56,516 bases of DNA from CAYUAI01 sp964442745. GTDB lineage: Bacteria > Pseudomonadota > Gammaproteobacteria > S012-40. The position numbers and the translations under genes are program-made. Under the pieces are notes generated by a model. That model was not told the DNA's origin. It did no database searches and saw only the letters and a list, made by a program, of their open reading frames with translations. This document shows positions 17,622-26,575 of the stretch, one piece after another; the first letter of the stretch is position 1, and each line of letters starts with the position of its first letter. The stretch spans positions 1-56,516 of the forward strand of contig CAYUAI010000019.1 in the NCBI GenBank assembly GCA_964442745.1. The letters are read 5' to 3'.

Positions 17622-18764
17622 TTAATTGATTAATTCATCAGCGATATCAATGGCTTTTTGGAGTTCAGAGCGGGGGGTGTAATAGTGGGGAGAAAAACGA
17701 ATTGAGCCATTTCGGATAGCGCACACAACGCCCTGTTTCGTTAGGTGCTGATGTAGCTTTTGTTGTTCAACCTGGTGGTGACGAAATGCGATGATACCGG
17801 CATATTGGTCAGTTTTTGTCACTGAGGTAATGGTTAAATGCTGTGATTTAGCCAGTTGCTCAAACATATACTCACTATTGCTAAGTATTTTTTGTTCAAT
17901 ATTATCCATGCCGACTTCAAGCAGTAAAGAGAGACTGGCGTTTAGTGCGTGGATACTCAACATGTTAGGACTGCCACATTCAAATCGGCGTGCAGTACTT
18001 GCTGGTTGCCATTCGGTTTGATCAAAATCATCATATTTTTCAGTCATGTGCCAACCATATTGACAGAGTTTTAGTTGTTCGCGCCACTTGGACTTACAAT
18101 AAAATAACGCTAATCCTTCCGGCCCTAACATCCACTTATGGCCGTCAGCGACCACAAAGTCGGCTTGGTATTGTTGGCTATCAAATGATAGGGCGCCGAT
18201 GGATTGAATGGCATCAATACAGAAGAGAATGCCTTGCTTAGCACAATATTTGCCTAATCTTTCCAGGTTTACCCGTAAACCTGTCGCGTATTGCACGGAG
18301 CTAATCGATAACAAGCGTGTTTTGCTGTCACATTGATCCATTAATGCTTGTTCGGGTGAATCGGATGCCAATAAATCGGCTTGGCGTGTGATCACGCCTT
18401 GCTGGGTTAAGGATTGCCATACGATGCGATTCGAGGGAAACTCTTGGTTGCTAATGACAATGTTGTCGCCAGCTTGCCAGTCTAACCCATAGGCAATCGT
18501 AGAAAGTGCTTCTGAGGTATTCTTTAGTAAAGCAATGTCATCCGGGCTGGGGGCGTGAATCAACGCTGCAATCTGTTGGCGCAGCTGTTTTTCAACTTGT
18601 CGCCATTGAGGATATTGCTTCGCACCAAATTGGCTGTTTTCATTCGCAAAATTAATGACAGCTTGTTTAGTTCGTTGCGGCCAAGGGGCAACAGCGGCGT
18701 GGTTGAGGTAGGTGATTCCGGACATTAGCTGCCATTCATCGTTTGTTTTGTTTGCGTTAAACAT
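17622..18764 (-). CDS. Class V aminotransferase / cysteine-desulfurase-like PLP enzyme
   Basis: 380 residues. YLNHAAVAPWP near the N-terminus, LLKNTSEALSTIAYGL (phosphate-binding), FCIDAIQSIGALS (PLP-pairing Asp and Gln) and the PLP lysine in DGHKWMLGPEG define a class V fold. The C-terminus lacks the SufS/IscS catalytic-Cys loop that I would expect (the ending reads GVVCAIRNGSIRFSPHYYT), so the sequence is nearer the isopenicillin-N-epimerase / selenocysteine-lyase-like branch. It stands alone, 182 bp upstream of fadE in the same direction. The substrate is unknown. Confidence 0.75.
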   Translation of the reverse strand: MFNANKTNDEWQLMSGITYLNHAAVAPWPQRTKQAVINFANENSQFGAKQYPQWRQVEKQLRQQIAALIHAPSPDDIALLKNTSEALSTIAYGLDWQAGDNIVISNQEFPSNRIVWQSLTQQGVITRQADLLASDSPEQALMDQCDSKTRLLSISSVQYATGLRVNLERLGKYCAKQGILFCIDAIQSIGALSFDSQQYQADFVVADGHKWMLGPEGLALFYCKSKWREQLKLCQYGWHMTEKYDDFDQTEWQPASTARRFECGSPNMLSIHALNASLSLLLEVGMDNIEQKILSNSEYMFEQLAKSQHLTITSVTKTDQYAGIIAFRHHQVEQQKLHQHLTKQGVVCAIRNGSIRFSPHYYTPRSELQKAIDIADELIN

Positions 18765-19156
18765 TATTCAGTTAAACCCCATTGATCGTTAGTTATTAAA
18801 GATGGTGTTGCTGTTAATAATTAAGTGTCTCTTAGATCGTGATTGCTAACATTTTGATTGACTTGATAAAACGTAGGTGTTCTCCATGGCGTATTCTTGA
18901 TTTATTTTGACAAAAAGGCTAGACTATTTTTAGTGGGAGTGAAATAAAAGCAATAATATAAAAATAATTAGGTTAATCATCATAATATCAATTATGTGCA
19001 TTATCCACACGAATAATAATAAAATTGCATATTCGCTGTGGACTGATTCGTTTTATCTAGCCTGCTTACTCTCTAATTAAAAATTCGTGGAAGGCGTGTG
19101 CTTTGTTTCGTTATCAATAAAGTACATTCGTGGGCATTCTCGTCGGGGGAGGGTGG
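18765..19156. other. AT-rich divergent promoter region
   Basis: It separates the minus-strand PLP enzyme from the plus-strand protease, so it must hold both promoters. A perfect TTGACA at 18907-18912 is present, but no good -10 lies at 16-18 bases. No gene is seen. Confidence 0.45.
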
Positions 19157-22087
19157 ATGAATAAAATACCTATAATTTTACTATCTGCTTTTTTATATAT
19201 GTGTTGGGTGCCAACATCGGTGCTTGCTGTGCTATGGTCAGCGCCTGCAGCGCCGCCAGCCGATGGGGTTATCATCAAGTTCGCTAACACAGCAAGTCAA
19301 ACCAGTCGAGCGCACGCATTAAGTAGTGCCGGATTGAAACCGATTAAAACATTCCAGTTGGTTAAAGGCTTGACATTTGCTCGCCCTATTCCGGGCCAAT
19401 CTTTAGATAATACAGTCAGTACACTCGCGATCAATCCCAATATCGAATATGTTGAACCAAACTATTACGTGACGATTGACATCATTCCTAACGACCCCAA
19501 TTTTCAGCTTCAATACGGATTACACAATGATGGGACCAGTGGTGGGTTGGCCAACGCAGACGTTAATGCACCGGAAGCCTGGGATGTGCAAACCGGTAAC
19601 GGAGTGGTGATTGCGGTGATTGACACCGGCGTAGATTATACGCATCCCGATTTAAAAGATAATATATGGGTAAATCCGGGTGAAATTGCTGATAATGGCA
19701 TTGATGATGATGGCAATGGTTTTGTTGATGATATCCATGGCTGGGATTTTGCCAACGATATTAATGATCCGGCGGATGATCATGCCCACGGTACTCATGT
19801 TGCCGGCATCATTGCAGCAACCAGTAATAATGGTATAGGTATCTCAGGAATTAACTGGAATGCGAAAATAATGGCATTGAAATTCTTCGATGCTAATGGA
19901 ATTGGTTCAACAGCTAATGCCATTCGAGCCATCAACTATGCCGTTATGATGGGCGTTCGCCTCTCCAATAATAGTTGGGGTGGAGGTGGTTTTAGCAAAG
20001 CTTTATTCGATACCATACAAGCGGCGGCGGCAAAAGGTCATTTATTTGTGGCCGCATCAGGGAATGATGCCGTAGATACGGACTCTGCTCCTCACTATCC
20101 TTCCGCTTATGATTTACCTAATATTATTTCAGTGGCTGCCACCGATGACAATGATCGATTAGCGTCGTTTTCCAATTTTGGCATCGTATCGGTAGATATT
20201 GCTGCCCCTGGTTTTCGTATTGAAAGTTTGATCCCTAATGGTTTATATCAAAGTCTAAGTGGTACTTCAATGTCCGCACCTTTTGTGTCTGGTGCGGCTG
20301 GGTTGGTTTTATCCACCGTTTCAGGGATCAGTGTGGAAGCATTGAAAGCAGCATTATTAGATAATGCGGATCGCATCCCATCATTATCGGGACGGGTGGC
20401 GACAGGTGCTCGATTAAACATATCTCGTACTTTAAAGTCACTCGTTGCCAGCGCCTCGATCACACCGAATACCGCCACTATGGGAATTAATGAGAGTGTA
20501 TCGTTTAAGGTATCTGGAGGAACCGCCCCCTTTAGTTGGTCAGTGGCCAATTCAAATATTGGACAGATATCCAGTAGTACCGGTTTATTTACTGCATTGG
20601 CGGTTGGCAGAACACAAGTGAGTGTGACGGATGCTAATGGTCTAACTGCCCGCACCAGTGATATCGTGGTTGAAGCATTAGATATAAAACCATCGAGTGC
20701 AACGATTATTGCGGGCCAAACTTTACAATTTACAGTCTCTGGTGGTACGCCCCCTTATGCCTGGAGTAGCTCTGATGCTGCCGCGGGTTCCATTGATTCA
20801 GTGAGTGGTGTATTTCAAGCGAATGTGCCAACACGGGTAACGGTTTCCGTCACCGATAGTAGTGGCGTGAGTGCCCTTTCGGGTAATATCAATATTGTGC
20901 CTGTCCCCTCGCTTTCTATTTCGCCCATGTCGATGGTCTTACGCCCTGATGATACCCTGACTTTTTCTATTGACGGTGGAGCTCCCCCCTATCAGTGGAG
21001 TGTGTCGGATCCCTTCGTCGCAACAATCAGTGATACAGGTGATTTGGTCGCGCTGGAAGTTGGGATTACTACGGTGACTGCGATTGATGCTGTCGGTAAC
21101 AGCGTCACAACAGATTCCATTGAAGTTCAAGGTGGGTCGATGCAGATTTTACCCGTTGATAATAACTTGGCTGTCAACGACATATTGCAAGTAAAAGCGG
21201 CCGGTGGTGTACCTCCGTATCAGTGGCGAGTGACTAATTCGAGTGTTGCAAGCATTGATAACCAAGGTCAGTTGGTTGGAAAATCGCCAGGTGCAGTGAT
21301 CGTTATTATTATGGATGCTATGAGCGAGCGGGCGCGTTCAAATACAATTGTTGTCGCAGAGAGCACTATTTTAACGATTAATCCCGAGAATGCGTTGTTA
21401 ATGCTGGGAGAGAGTGTTCCATTGTTGGCGAGCGGAGGCATGCCTCCTTACACGGTGGAAGTCAGCAATACCGCTATTGTTGAATTTAACAAGGTTTCAA
21501 AATTACTGACGGCGGTGGGTGTTGGTATGAGTTCAGTCGTGGTAACGGACGGTACGGGTGAGAAGTATCAAAGTGGTATTTTTGAAGTCAGAGATATTGC
21601 TGCAACACCGAATACCGCAAGTTTGGTGGTGGGTGAAACATTGCAATTTTCTGCAAGCGGTGGTATCGCACCTTATCGGTGGTCAGTGAACACGAGCTCG
21701 GTCGCTAAAATAGATACCAATAGCGGACTTGTCATGACGTTTGCTCCAGGCGCATTTATCGTGACAGCAACGGATGCGGAGGGTGTTGAGGGTAAAACAG
21801 GTGCGATTACGGTCGGTGCTTCATCAGCCAATGCCAATGATCATATCATTAAAATCTTACCGAATACGGTTGTGGTTTCGAGGCGAGGAAAAGGAATTCA
21901 GTTCATTGCGAATGGCGGTATAGAGCCGTATACGTTTAGTTTGACTAATCCAGATGCGGGTGCGATTAACCCGAATAGTGGTCAGTTTACGCCTAATTCT
22001 GCTTTAGCAGGCAGCGCAACAACAACGGTGATTGTGGTCGATGGCGATGGTCATGTTGCTGAAAGTGGTATTTTGTCGGTACAATAA
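19157..22087 (+). CDS. Secreted subtilisin-like (S8) protease with seven Ig-like repeats
   Basis: 976 residues from ATG 19157, chosen for the strong GGGGGAGGG site just upstream; an in-frame GTG at 19130 is less likely. Signal peptide about 1-24. A propeptide of the I9 type follows (about 35-105, ending IEYVEPNYY). The S8 catalytic domain (about 115-420) has Asp156 in VIDTGVDYTHPDL, His211 in HGTHVAG, oxyanion Asn303 in AASGND and Ser371 in GTSMSAPF. An acidic DDDGNGFVDD loop probably binds calcium. From about 430 to the end, seven repeats of about 75 residues occur, each with a [SA]GG-x-x-PY-x-W/F core, resembling bacterial Ig-like domains. No sorting tag or membrane anchor is seen. Likely a cell-surface or secreted protease with an adhesive stalk. 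Confidence 0.9.
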   Translation: MNKIPIILLSAFLYMCWVPTSVLAVLWSAPAAPPADGVIIKFANTASQTSRAHALSSAGLKPIKTFQLVKGLTFARPIPGQSLDNTVSTLAINPNIEYVEPNYYVTIDIIPNDPNFQLQYGLHNDGTSGGLANADVNAPEAWDVQTGNGVVIAVIDTGVDYTHPDLKDNIWVNPGEIADNGIDDDGNGFVDDIHGWDFANDINDPADDHAHGTHVAGIIAATSNNGIGISGINWNAKIMALKFFDANGIGSTANAIRAINYAVMMGVRLSNNSWGGGGFSKALFDTIQAAAAKGHLFVAASGNDAVDTDSAPHYPSAYDLPNIISVAATDDNDRLASFSNFGIVSVDIAAPGFRIESLIPNGLYQSLSGTSMSAPFVSGAAGLVLSTVSGISVEALKAALLDNADRIPSLSGRVATGARLNISRTLKSLVASASITPNTATMGINESVSFKVSGGTAPFSWSVANSNIGQISSSTGLFTALAVGRTQVSVTDANGLTARTSDIVVEALDIKPSSATIIAGQTLQFTVSGGTPPYAWSSSDAAAGSIDSVSGVFQANVPTRVTVSVTDSSGVSALSGNINIVPVPSLSISPMSMVLRPDDTLTFSIDGGAPPYQWSVSDPFVATISDTGDLVALEVGITTVTAIDAVGNSVTTDSIEVQGGSMQILPVDNNLAVNDILQVKAAGGVPPYQWRVTNSSVASIDNQGQLVGKSPGAVIVIIMDAMSERARSNTIVVAESTILTINPENALLMLGESVPLLASGGMPPYTVEVSNTAIVEFNKVSKLLTAVGVGMSSVVVTDGTGEKYQSGIFEVRDIAATPNTASLVVGETLQFSASGGIAPYRWSVNTSSVAKIDTNSGLVMTFAPGAFIVTATDAEGVEGKTGAITVGASSANANDHIIKILPNTVVVSRRGKGIQFIANGGIEPYTFSLTNPDAGAINPNSGQFTPNSALAGSATTTVIVVDGDGHVAESGILSVQ

Positions 22088-22212
22088 TTTTTATTGGGAA
22101 TGAGCGTTTAATGATTGCCCGGTTTCGTGTCTCGGCTTTGTCTCGATAGCTGCTCCATGCGCTATTCTACCTCCTAAATCCGTAATTAAACTGATTTCAG
22201 GAAAAATAGACT

Positions 22213-22326
22213 CGTCGTGTGGATTAAGCGCAGCGAATCCACTAAACCCGACTCGAAACAAGATCAAGACACTCTGGTATTTTTCTCATCGCTGACGTGG
22301 ATTCGCTACGCTTAATCCGCACGACG
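22213..22326. repeat. Inverted pair of REP-like palindromic elements
   Basis: The 30-base arm at 22213-22242 matches the reverse complement of 22297-22326 at 28 of 30 positions. Each arm is itself a palindrome, GTGGATT ... AATCCAC around AAGCGCAGCG (or its equivalent AAGCGTAGCG). Such GGATTAAGCGCAGCGAATCC palindromes look like extragenic repeats known from many gammaproteobacteria. Two arms facing each other, 54 bp apart, recall a BIME-type arrangement. Copy number in this genome cannot be seen here. Confidence 0.7.
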
Positions 22327-22391
22327 TGGACTGTTCCTCACTTCGGTTTTGTCTCCTGAGTTGCTCTACCTCTTGCCTCCACCAGGGAGGT

Positions 22392-22433
22392 GGAAGTGCG
22401 GGTTTGGCAGGCGCCATAAACCCGCCGACTTCC
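22392..22433. terminator. Hairpin 3' of rne
   Basis: GGAAGT-GCGGGTTT (22392-22405) pairs with AAACCCGC-CG-ACTTCC (22418-22433) around a 12-nt GC-rich loop, with a two-base bulge. It begins 23 bases beyond the rne stop on the minus strand. No T tract is seen, so termination is inferred from position only. Confidence 0.5.
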
Positions 22434-22456
22434 ATTATCGGGCAGCCTCCTAGGCT

Positions 22457-25024
22457 TTAGTCTCTAAAGTTTTCTCCAGACTGTACTTTTATTTGTTCGT
22501 TAGTATTTTTAATGTCTGTCGAGTGTTCTTTTAACGTGTTATCAGCGTGCTCATTGGTATTTGGTAAAGCGGTGTCGGTGTTATGTTTTTCCGAATCATC
22601 CGGTTTTTTGTTGGAAATGGGCGTAACATTATTGTTTGCCATGGCGGCATTGGCATCTGTCGGGATGTGTGGTGACGCTGCATGGGGGGTATCATTATTG
22701 TTAGTGGGTGCAGTACTTGAACCCGGTGTCTCATATCTTTGTTGCTGTTGGGTCGTTTGTTCGGATGATTTTTTGTTTGAAGTCAAACTATCGGCGCCAC
22801 TCTTATTTGTCGATCCCTGGGGAGATTCGATATTATTTGTTGGTGGTATAAGTTCTCTTGCTTGGGTATTGTTCTCATTTTCCTGCTCGGGCTTAGGTGT
22901 GTTAGCGGTTGGTTTTGAATATTGATTGCCTCGCGGGCTGCGGTTAGCCGTTTCTCGTTGTTGTTCTCGATTCCTACGAGGTGAGCGGGACCGGGCGGCG
23001 GGTCTTTGTCCTCTGGCACGTCCACTTGTTGAGCGACCTGTTGTTTTAGTTTGGTTGGTTGTTGGTGGCTGTTCTTCTGTGGCTACCGGCAAAGGCTTTT
23101 CTGTCAAAGTGCGAGTGGGATCTTTGGTCACCACATTATTTGTAATTGCTGAAGGTTCCTGGTCCTTTATTGCCGTGGTTTCCACTAGTGAAGTGGATGG
23201 TTCATGTCGGTTACTGCGTGGACGTCGCCCACCAGCACGATTTGTGTTGCGCCGATTACGATTAGTGCGATGGCTATTGCGCGTTGTGGGGCGGCTGGTC
23301 TCCGGTTTGACTTTTCCTCCGACTTCTTCATTGATGTTGTTGCCAAACAATGAATCAATAATACGTCTAATGACACCGGGTTGTTGTTCTTTCGTTTTTG
23401 TTGGGCTGGGGGCTGGTATGTTTGGCGCAATACTTTTTACCATGGCCTCTTCAGGGGGAGCCTCACGTTGCTTGTTGGTTAATTCTGCAATGTAAGTATT
23501 TTCTGTTTTTTCTACGAGGTCATAGCTCGGCTTGTTTTTGTCTCGATAATTTTCAAGGTTTTCTTTGACTCGCTCAATACTGTAATGTGGTGTATCTAAA
23601 TCTGGATTCGGTACTAACAGTACTCGTACCGCGTGACGTTGTTCAATGTCGTTGATGACTGTACGTTTCTCATTAAGTAAAAAGGTTGCCACATTGACTG
23701 GAAGTTGGACAACGATTTTGGCGGTTTTATCTTTCATTGTTGTTTCTTCGATGATACGCAAAATCGATAACGCTAATGATTCGATGCCTCGAATACTTCC
23801 TTGTCCATTACAGCGTGGGCAGACAATTTGACTATGTTCGCCGAGCGATGGGCGTACCCGTTGGCGAGACATTTCCAATAAACCAAAACGTGAAATTCGT
23901 CCGACTTGGACGCGAGCTCTGTCCATGGCTAAACATTCTTTAAGTTTATTTTCCACTTCTCGCTGATGCTTAACCGGGGTCATATCGATAAAATCGATAA
24001 CAATTAACCCCCCTAAGTCCCGCAATCGAAGTTGTCTCGCAATTTCTTCAGCGGCTTCGAGGTTGGTAGTGAGTGCGGTTTCTTCGATGTCTCCACCATG
24101 CGTGGCACGTGCTGAGTTTATATCGATGGATAATAATGCTTCAGTGTGGTCAATCACCACAGATCCACCCGAAGGGAGGTTGACTTCGCGTTGAAAAGCC
24201 GTCTCAATCTGGCTTTCAATTTGAAAACGAGTGAATAATGGCGTAGGGTCTTCATATAATTTTATTTTGGATAAATTATGAGGCATAACCTGAGACATAA
24301 ATTCTTTGGCTTGCTGATAGGTATCTCGATGATCAATGAGAATTTCAGCGATATCTCTACGTAAATAATCCCGGATAGCACGAATAATAATATTGCTTTC
24401 TTGGTAAATCAGAAACGGAGCCACTTTTTCTTTAGAACCTTTGCTGATCGCTGCCCAAAGCTGTACTAAGTAATCCATGTCCCATTGCAGTTCTTCGGTG
24501 TTTTTTCCCACACCCGCAGTTCGAACAATGAGTCCCATGTTTTCTGGGATATTGAGTGTGTTGACAATTTCTCGAATTTCTGTCCGTTCATCACCTTCAA
24601 TGCGTCTGGATACACCCCCAGCGCGAGGATTATTAGGCATCAGTACCAAATAACGTCCGGCTAAGCTGATGAACGTCGTTAACGCCGCCCCCTTGTTACC
24701 CCGTTCTTCTTTATCAACTTGAATAACAAGTTCTTGTCCTTCTTCCAGAACATTTTTAATGTTGACTCGTCCACCGCTATAGGGTTCTTTAAAGTAGTCC
24801 CGAGAAACTTCTTTTAATGGTAAAAAACCGTGGCGTTCTGCGCCATAATCAATAAAAGCTGCTTCTAAACTGGGTTCAACGCGGGTAATTTTTCCTTTAT
24901 AGATATTGGCTTTTTTTTGTTCTCGCTGGGTTGTTTCTATGTCTAAATCATATAGTTTTTGGCCATCGACCATGGCCACACGAATTTCTTCGGGCTGGGT
25001 TGCATTAAATAGCATTCTTTTCAT
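22457..25024 (-). CDS. rne: Ribonuclease E
   Basis: Endoribonuclease that starts mRNA decay and processes rRNA and tRNA; scaffold of the degradosome at the inner membrane. 855 residues. The N-terminal catalytic half is almost colinear with E. coli: S1 domain about 35-120, catalytic Asp301 in DINSAR and Asp344 in IVIDFIDM, and the zinc-link CPRC (Cys402, Cys405). The half beyond residue ~520 is low in complexity (Arg, Asn, Pro, Thr, Gln, Ser), as expected of the disordered scaffold region, though shorter than in E. coli (1061 residues). It is transcribed away from rluC with about 1.5 kb of non-coding DNA between them, which fits a long regulated leader. Confidence 0.96.
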   Translation of the reverse strand: MKRMLFNATQPEEIRVAMVDGQKLYDLDIETTQREQKKANIYKGKITRVEPSLEAAFIDYGAERHGFLPLKEVSRDYFKEPYSGGRVNIKNVLEEGQELVIQVDKEERGNKGAALTTFISLAGRYLVLMPNNPRAGGVSRRIEGDERTEIREIVNTLNIPENMGLIVRTAGVGKNTEELQWDMDYLVQLWAAISKGSKEKVAPFLIYQESNIIIRAIRDYLRRDIAEILIDHRDTYQQAKEFMSQVMPHNLSKIKLYEDPTPLFTRFQIESQIETAFQREVNLPSGGSVVIDHTEALLSIDINSARATHGGDIEETALTTNLEAAEEIARQLRLRDLGGLIVIDFIDMTPVKHQREVENKLKECLAMDRARVQVGRISRFGLLEMSRQRVRPSLGEHSQIVCPRCNGQGSIRGIESLALSILRIIEETTMKDKTAKIVVQLPVNVATFLLNEKRTVINDIEQRHAVRVLLVPNPDLDTPHYSIERVKENLENYRDKNKPSYDLVEKTENTYIAELTNKQREAPPEEAMVKSIAPNIPAPSPTKTKEQQPGVIRRIIDSLFGNNINEEVGGKVKPETSRPTTRNSHRTNRNRRNTNRAGGRRPRSNRHEPSTSLVETTAIKDQEPSAITNNVVTKDPTRTLTEKPLPVATEEQPPTTNQTKTTGRSTSGRARGQRPAARSRSPRRNREQQRETANRSPRGNQYSKPTANTPKPEQENENNTQARELIPPTNNIESPQGSTNKSGADSLTSNKKSSEQTTQQQQRYETPGSSTAPTNNNDTPHAASPHIPTDANAAMANNNVTPISNKKPDDSEKHNTDTALPNTNEHADNTLKEHSTDIKNTNEQIKVQSGENFRD

Positions 25025-25080
25025 AAGGTGAACTCTCTTTAGTATTCAACGCACTTTTGCTGCTTATGTTGTTTAGCAAG

Positions 25081-25100
25081 ATCTTTACTTAAGTAAAGAT
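25081..25100. promoter_or_regulatory. 20-bp perfect palindrome in the rne leader
   Basis: ATCTTTAC TTAA GTAAAGAT reads the same on both strands. It lies 57-76 bases upstream of the rne start. As RNA it would form an 8-bp stem with a UUAA loop; as DNA it is a candidate operator. In E. coli the rne leader carries hairpins used for autoregulation; whether this is the equivalent element is inference. Confidence 0.5.
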
Positions 25101-25530
25101 ATGAGTTCTTGAATTACAAACCATGTTCATATGGCTGTTGTGTATATCTTGCAAGCTCAAGCAATGGTATCTCTTACGGCTTTCACATTGGATGGTCGGA
25201 ATCGCATCAAGATTTATTTTGTGACAGTGATGTCTTGTCAGGCTGTCAGTGGAGCTTTTATCGTTAAATAAACCTTTTTTCATATAGAATGATTAAGTAA
25301 CTCACGTTTTGTATTCGGTCCATGCGTTTTCGCTGATGTCTTTGACGCGATTGTCGTTTTTCTTAGAGGAGTAATTAACATTACACGGCGTCAGAAAAAT
25401 TCGGATGCAATCAAATTCCTTCGTGATATTTACATGGCTTGTTAAAACATGCCAGTTAACTAATTCTCCCAGCTTTCGTTTGTTGCTTCTCCAGCCTATC
25501 GTTAATGCGTCTTGTTGTTACACGTCGTTT

Positions 25531-25740
25531 CTATCGTTAATTAACGTGTCAGGTTGAGGGTGGCGTTTTTCATTCCACATGTGCTNNNNNNNNNNNNNNN
25601 NNNNNNNNNNNNNNNNNNNNNNNNNNNNNNNNNNNNNNNNNNNNNNNNNNNNNNNNNNNNNNNNNNNNNNNNNNNNNNNNNNNNNCTATCGTTAATTAAC
25701 GTGTCAGGTTGAGGGTGGCGTTTTTCATTCCACATGTGCT
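25531..25740. repeat. Identical 55-bp direct repeats flanking an assembly gap
   Basis: 25531-25585 and 25686-25740 are identical over 55 bases and border exactly the 100 N at 25586-25685. A gap of exactly 100 N with ends sharing one k-mer-sized overlap suggests a scaffolding artefact rather than a biological tandem repeat. Confidence 0.9.
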
Positions 25741-26575
25741 GTCAACCCGATTGGTCTATTTACGAAAAATATTTACCTATGGTGTAATCTGCAAGTTGCT
25801 AAACTCGAATGTGCAGCGTTTGTGCTATTTGCGTTGGTTTAACCAACATTGAGCAGCCTATCATTTAATCTCACTTGGTCCTTGATTCCACAGAAATTTT
25901 TCGTCAGTCGGCCATACAACTAGTCTTGCCTCCTTCAGAAAATCCCCGCTGAAATCAATTCTCCTCGCGATTTTCAAACGCTAAGCGGCCTAATGTCGGG
26001 TTTAACGTTGTTTTTTAGTTTGATTTCTATCGGTCCTTATTTCAAGTCATTACGCCAAATGAATCTGATTGGTTTTATGAAATATCGGTAGAAAAAAGGC
26101 CGCTTTTGTTGATTGAAATCGGTTAACTGCGGTACTTGAAACATGCCGGTTAATTGCTTAAAAAAATGGCACTGGGCTAATTCTTCCAAGTCTTGAAAGC
26201 ATGTCTTCAAATTCTGAATAATTCGTATAAAAAAATAGAAGAAAAAACAATAGTTCATTCTAGTTGTCCGTTAATGTTATCATATGGATTCCGTTTTCAC
26301 CTTTTGGTGTATTAATCGTATTGGACATATTTTGACTAAATTATTGCAATTCATGCGATTTAAGTTCCTTTTAGCCAATCGACCTAAATTCAATTATAGT
26401 GAATCTTCGAAAAGAATCTGCCTTGGCTAAGCGTAATTTGCCGAATCATGTATTTTATTGCCCAGCCGAGCGTTTTTTATGCATTTCTTTCATTAAGCGC
26501 TATGATAAGCATTGATCATTAAATGTCAATCTAAATGATAACATAATCAAACCTTTAAGTCTTTTTTATCGCCGT

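Larger units (their letters stand above)
22088..22456. other. Convergent intergenic region with REP-like palindromes
   Basis: Lies between the protease (plus) and rne (minus). No gene. It holds a pair of REP-like palindromes in inverted orientation and a large hairpin, each listed separately. Confidence 0.6.
25025..26575. other. Long non-coding region between rne and rluC, with an assembly gap
   Basis: About 1.45 kb of known sequence plus 100 N. No convincing gene. Short frames exist but lack ribosome sites and family resemblance. It should hold the promoter and autoregulatory leader of rne and the promoter of rluC. Visible structure: a 20-bp perfect palindrome at 25081-25100, a CGTTAATTAACG palindrome in each 55-bp repeat, and GTTGGTT T AACCAAC at 25832-25846. 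Confidence 0.6.

Noticed and set aside
18907..18935. TTGACA as promoter of the protease gene
   Set aside because: The -35 is perfect but no acceptable -10 lies 16-18 bases downstream; the distance to the gene is about 240 bases.
22926..23495. A 189-codon open frame on the plus strand within rne
   Set aside because: It lies antisense to the low-complexity Arg/Asn/Pro-rich tail of RNase E, which naturally yields open frames on the other strand; it has no family resemblance.
25541..25735. A minus-strand open frame crossing the N run
   Set aside because: It exists only because the gap is read as open sequence; its two ends are the duplicated 55-bp ends.
26037..26258. A 73-codon minus-strand frame (aromatic-rich) in the rne-rluC gap
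   Set aside because: No ribosome site, extreme Phe/Tyr richness typical of AT-rich non-coding DNA, and no recognised family.
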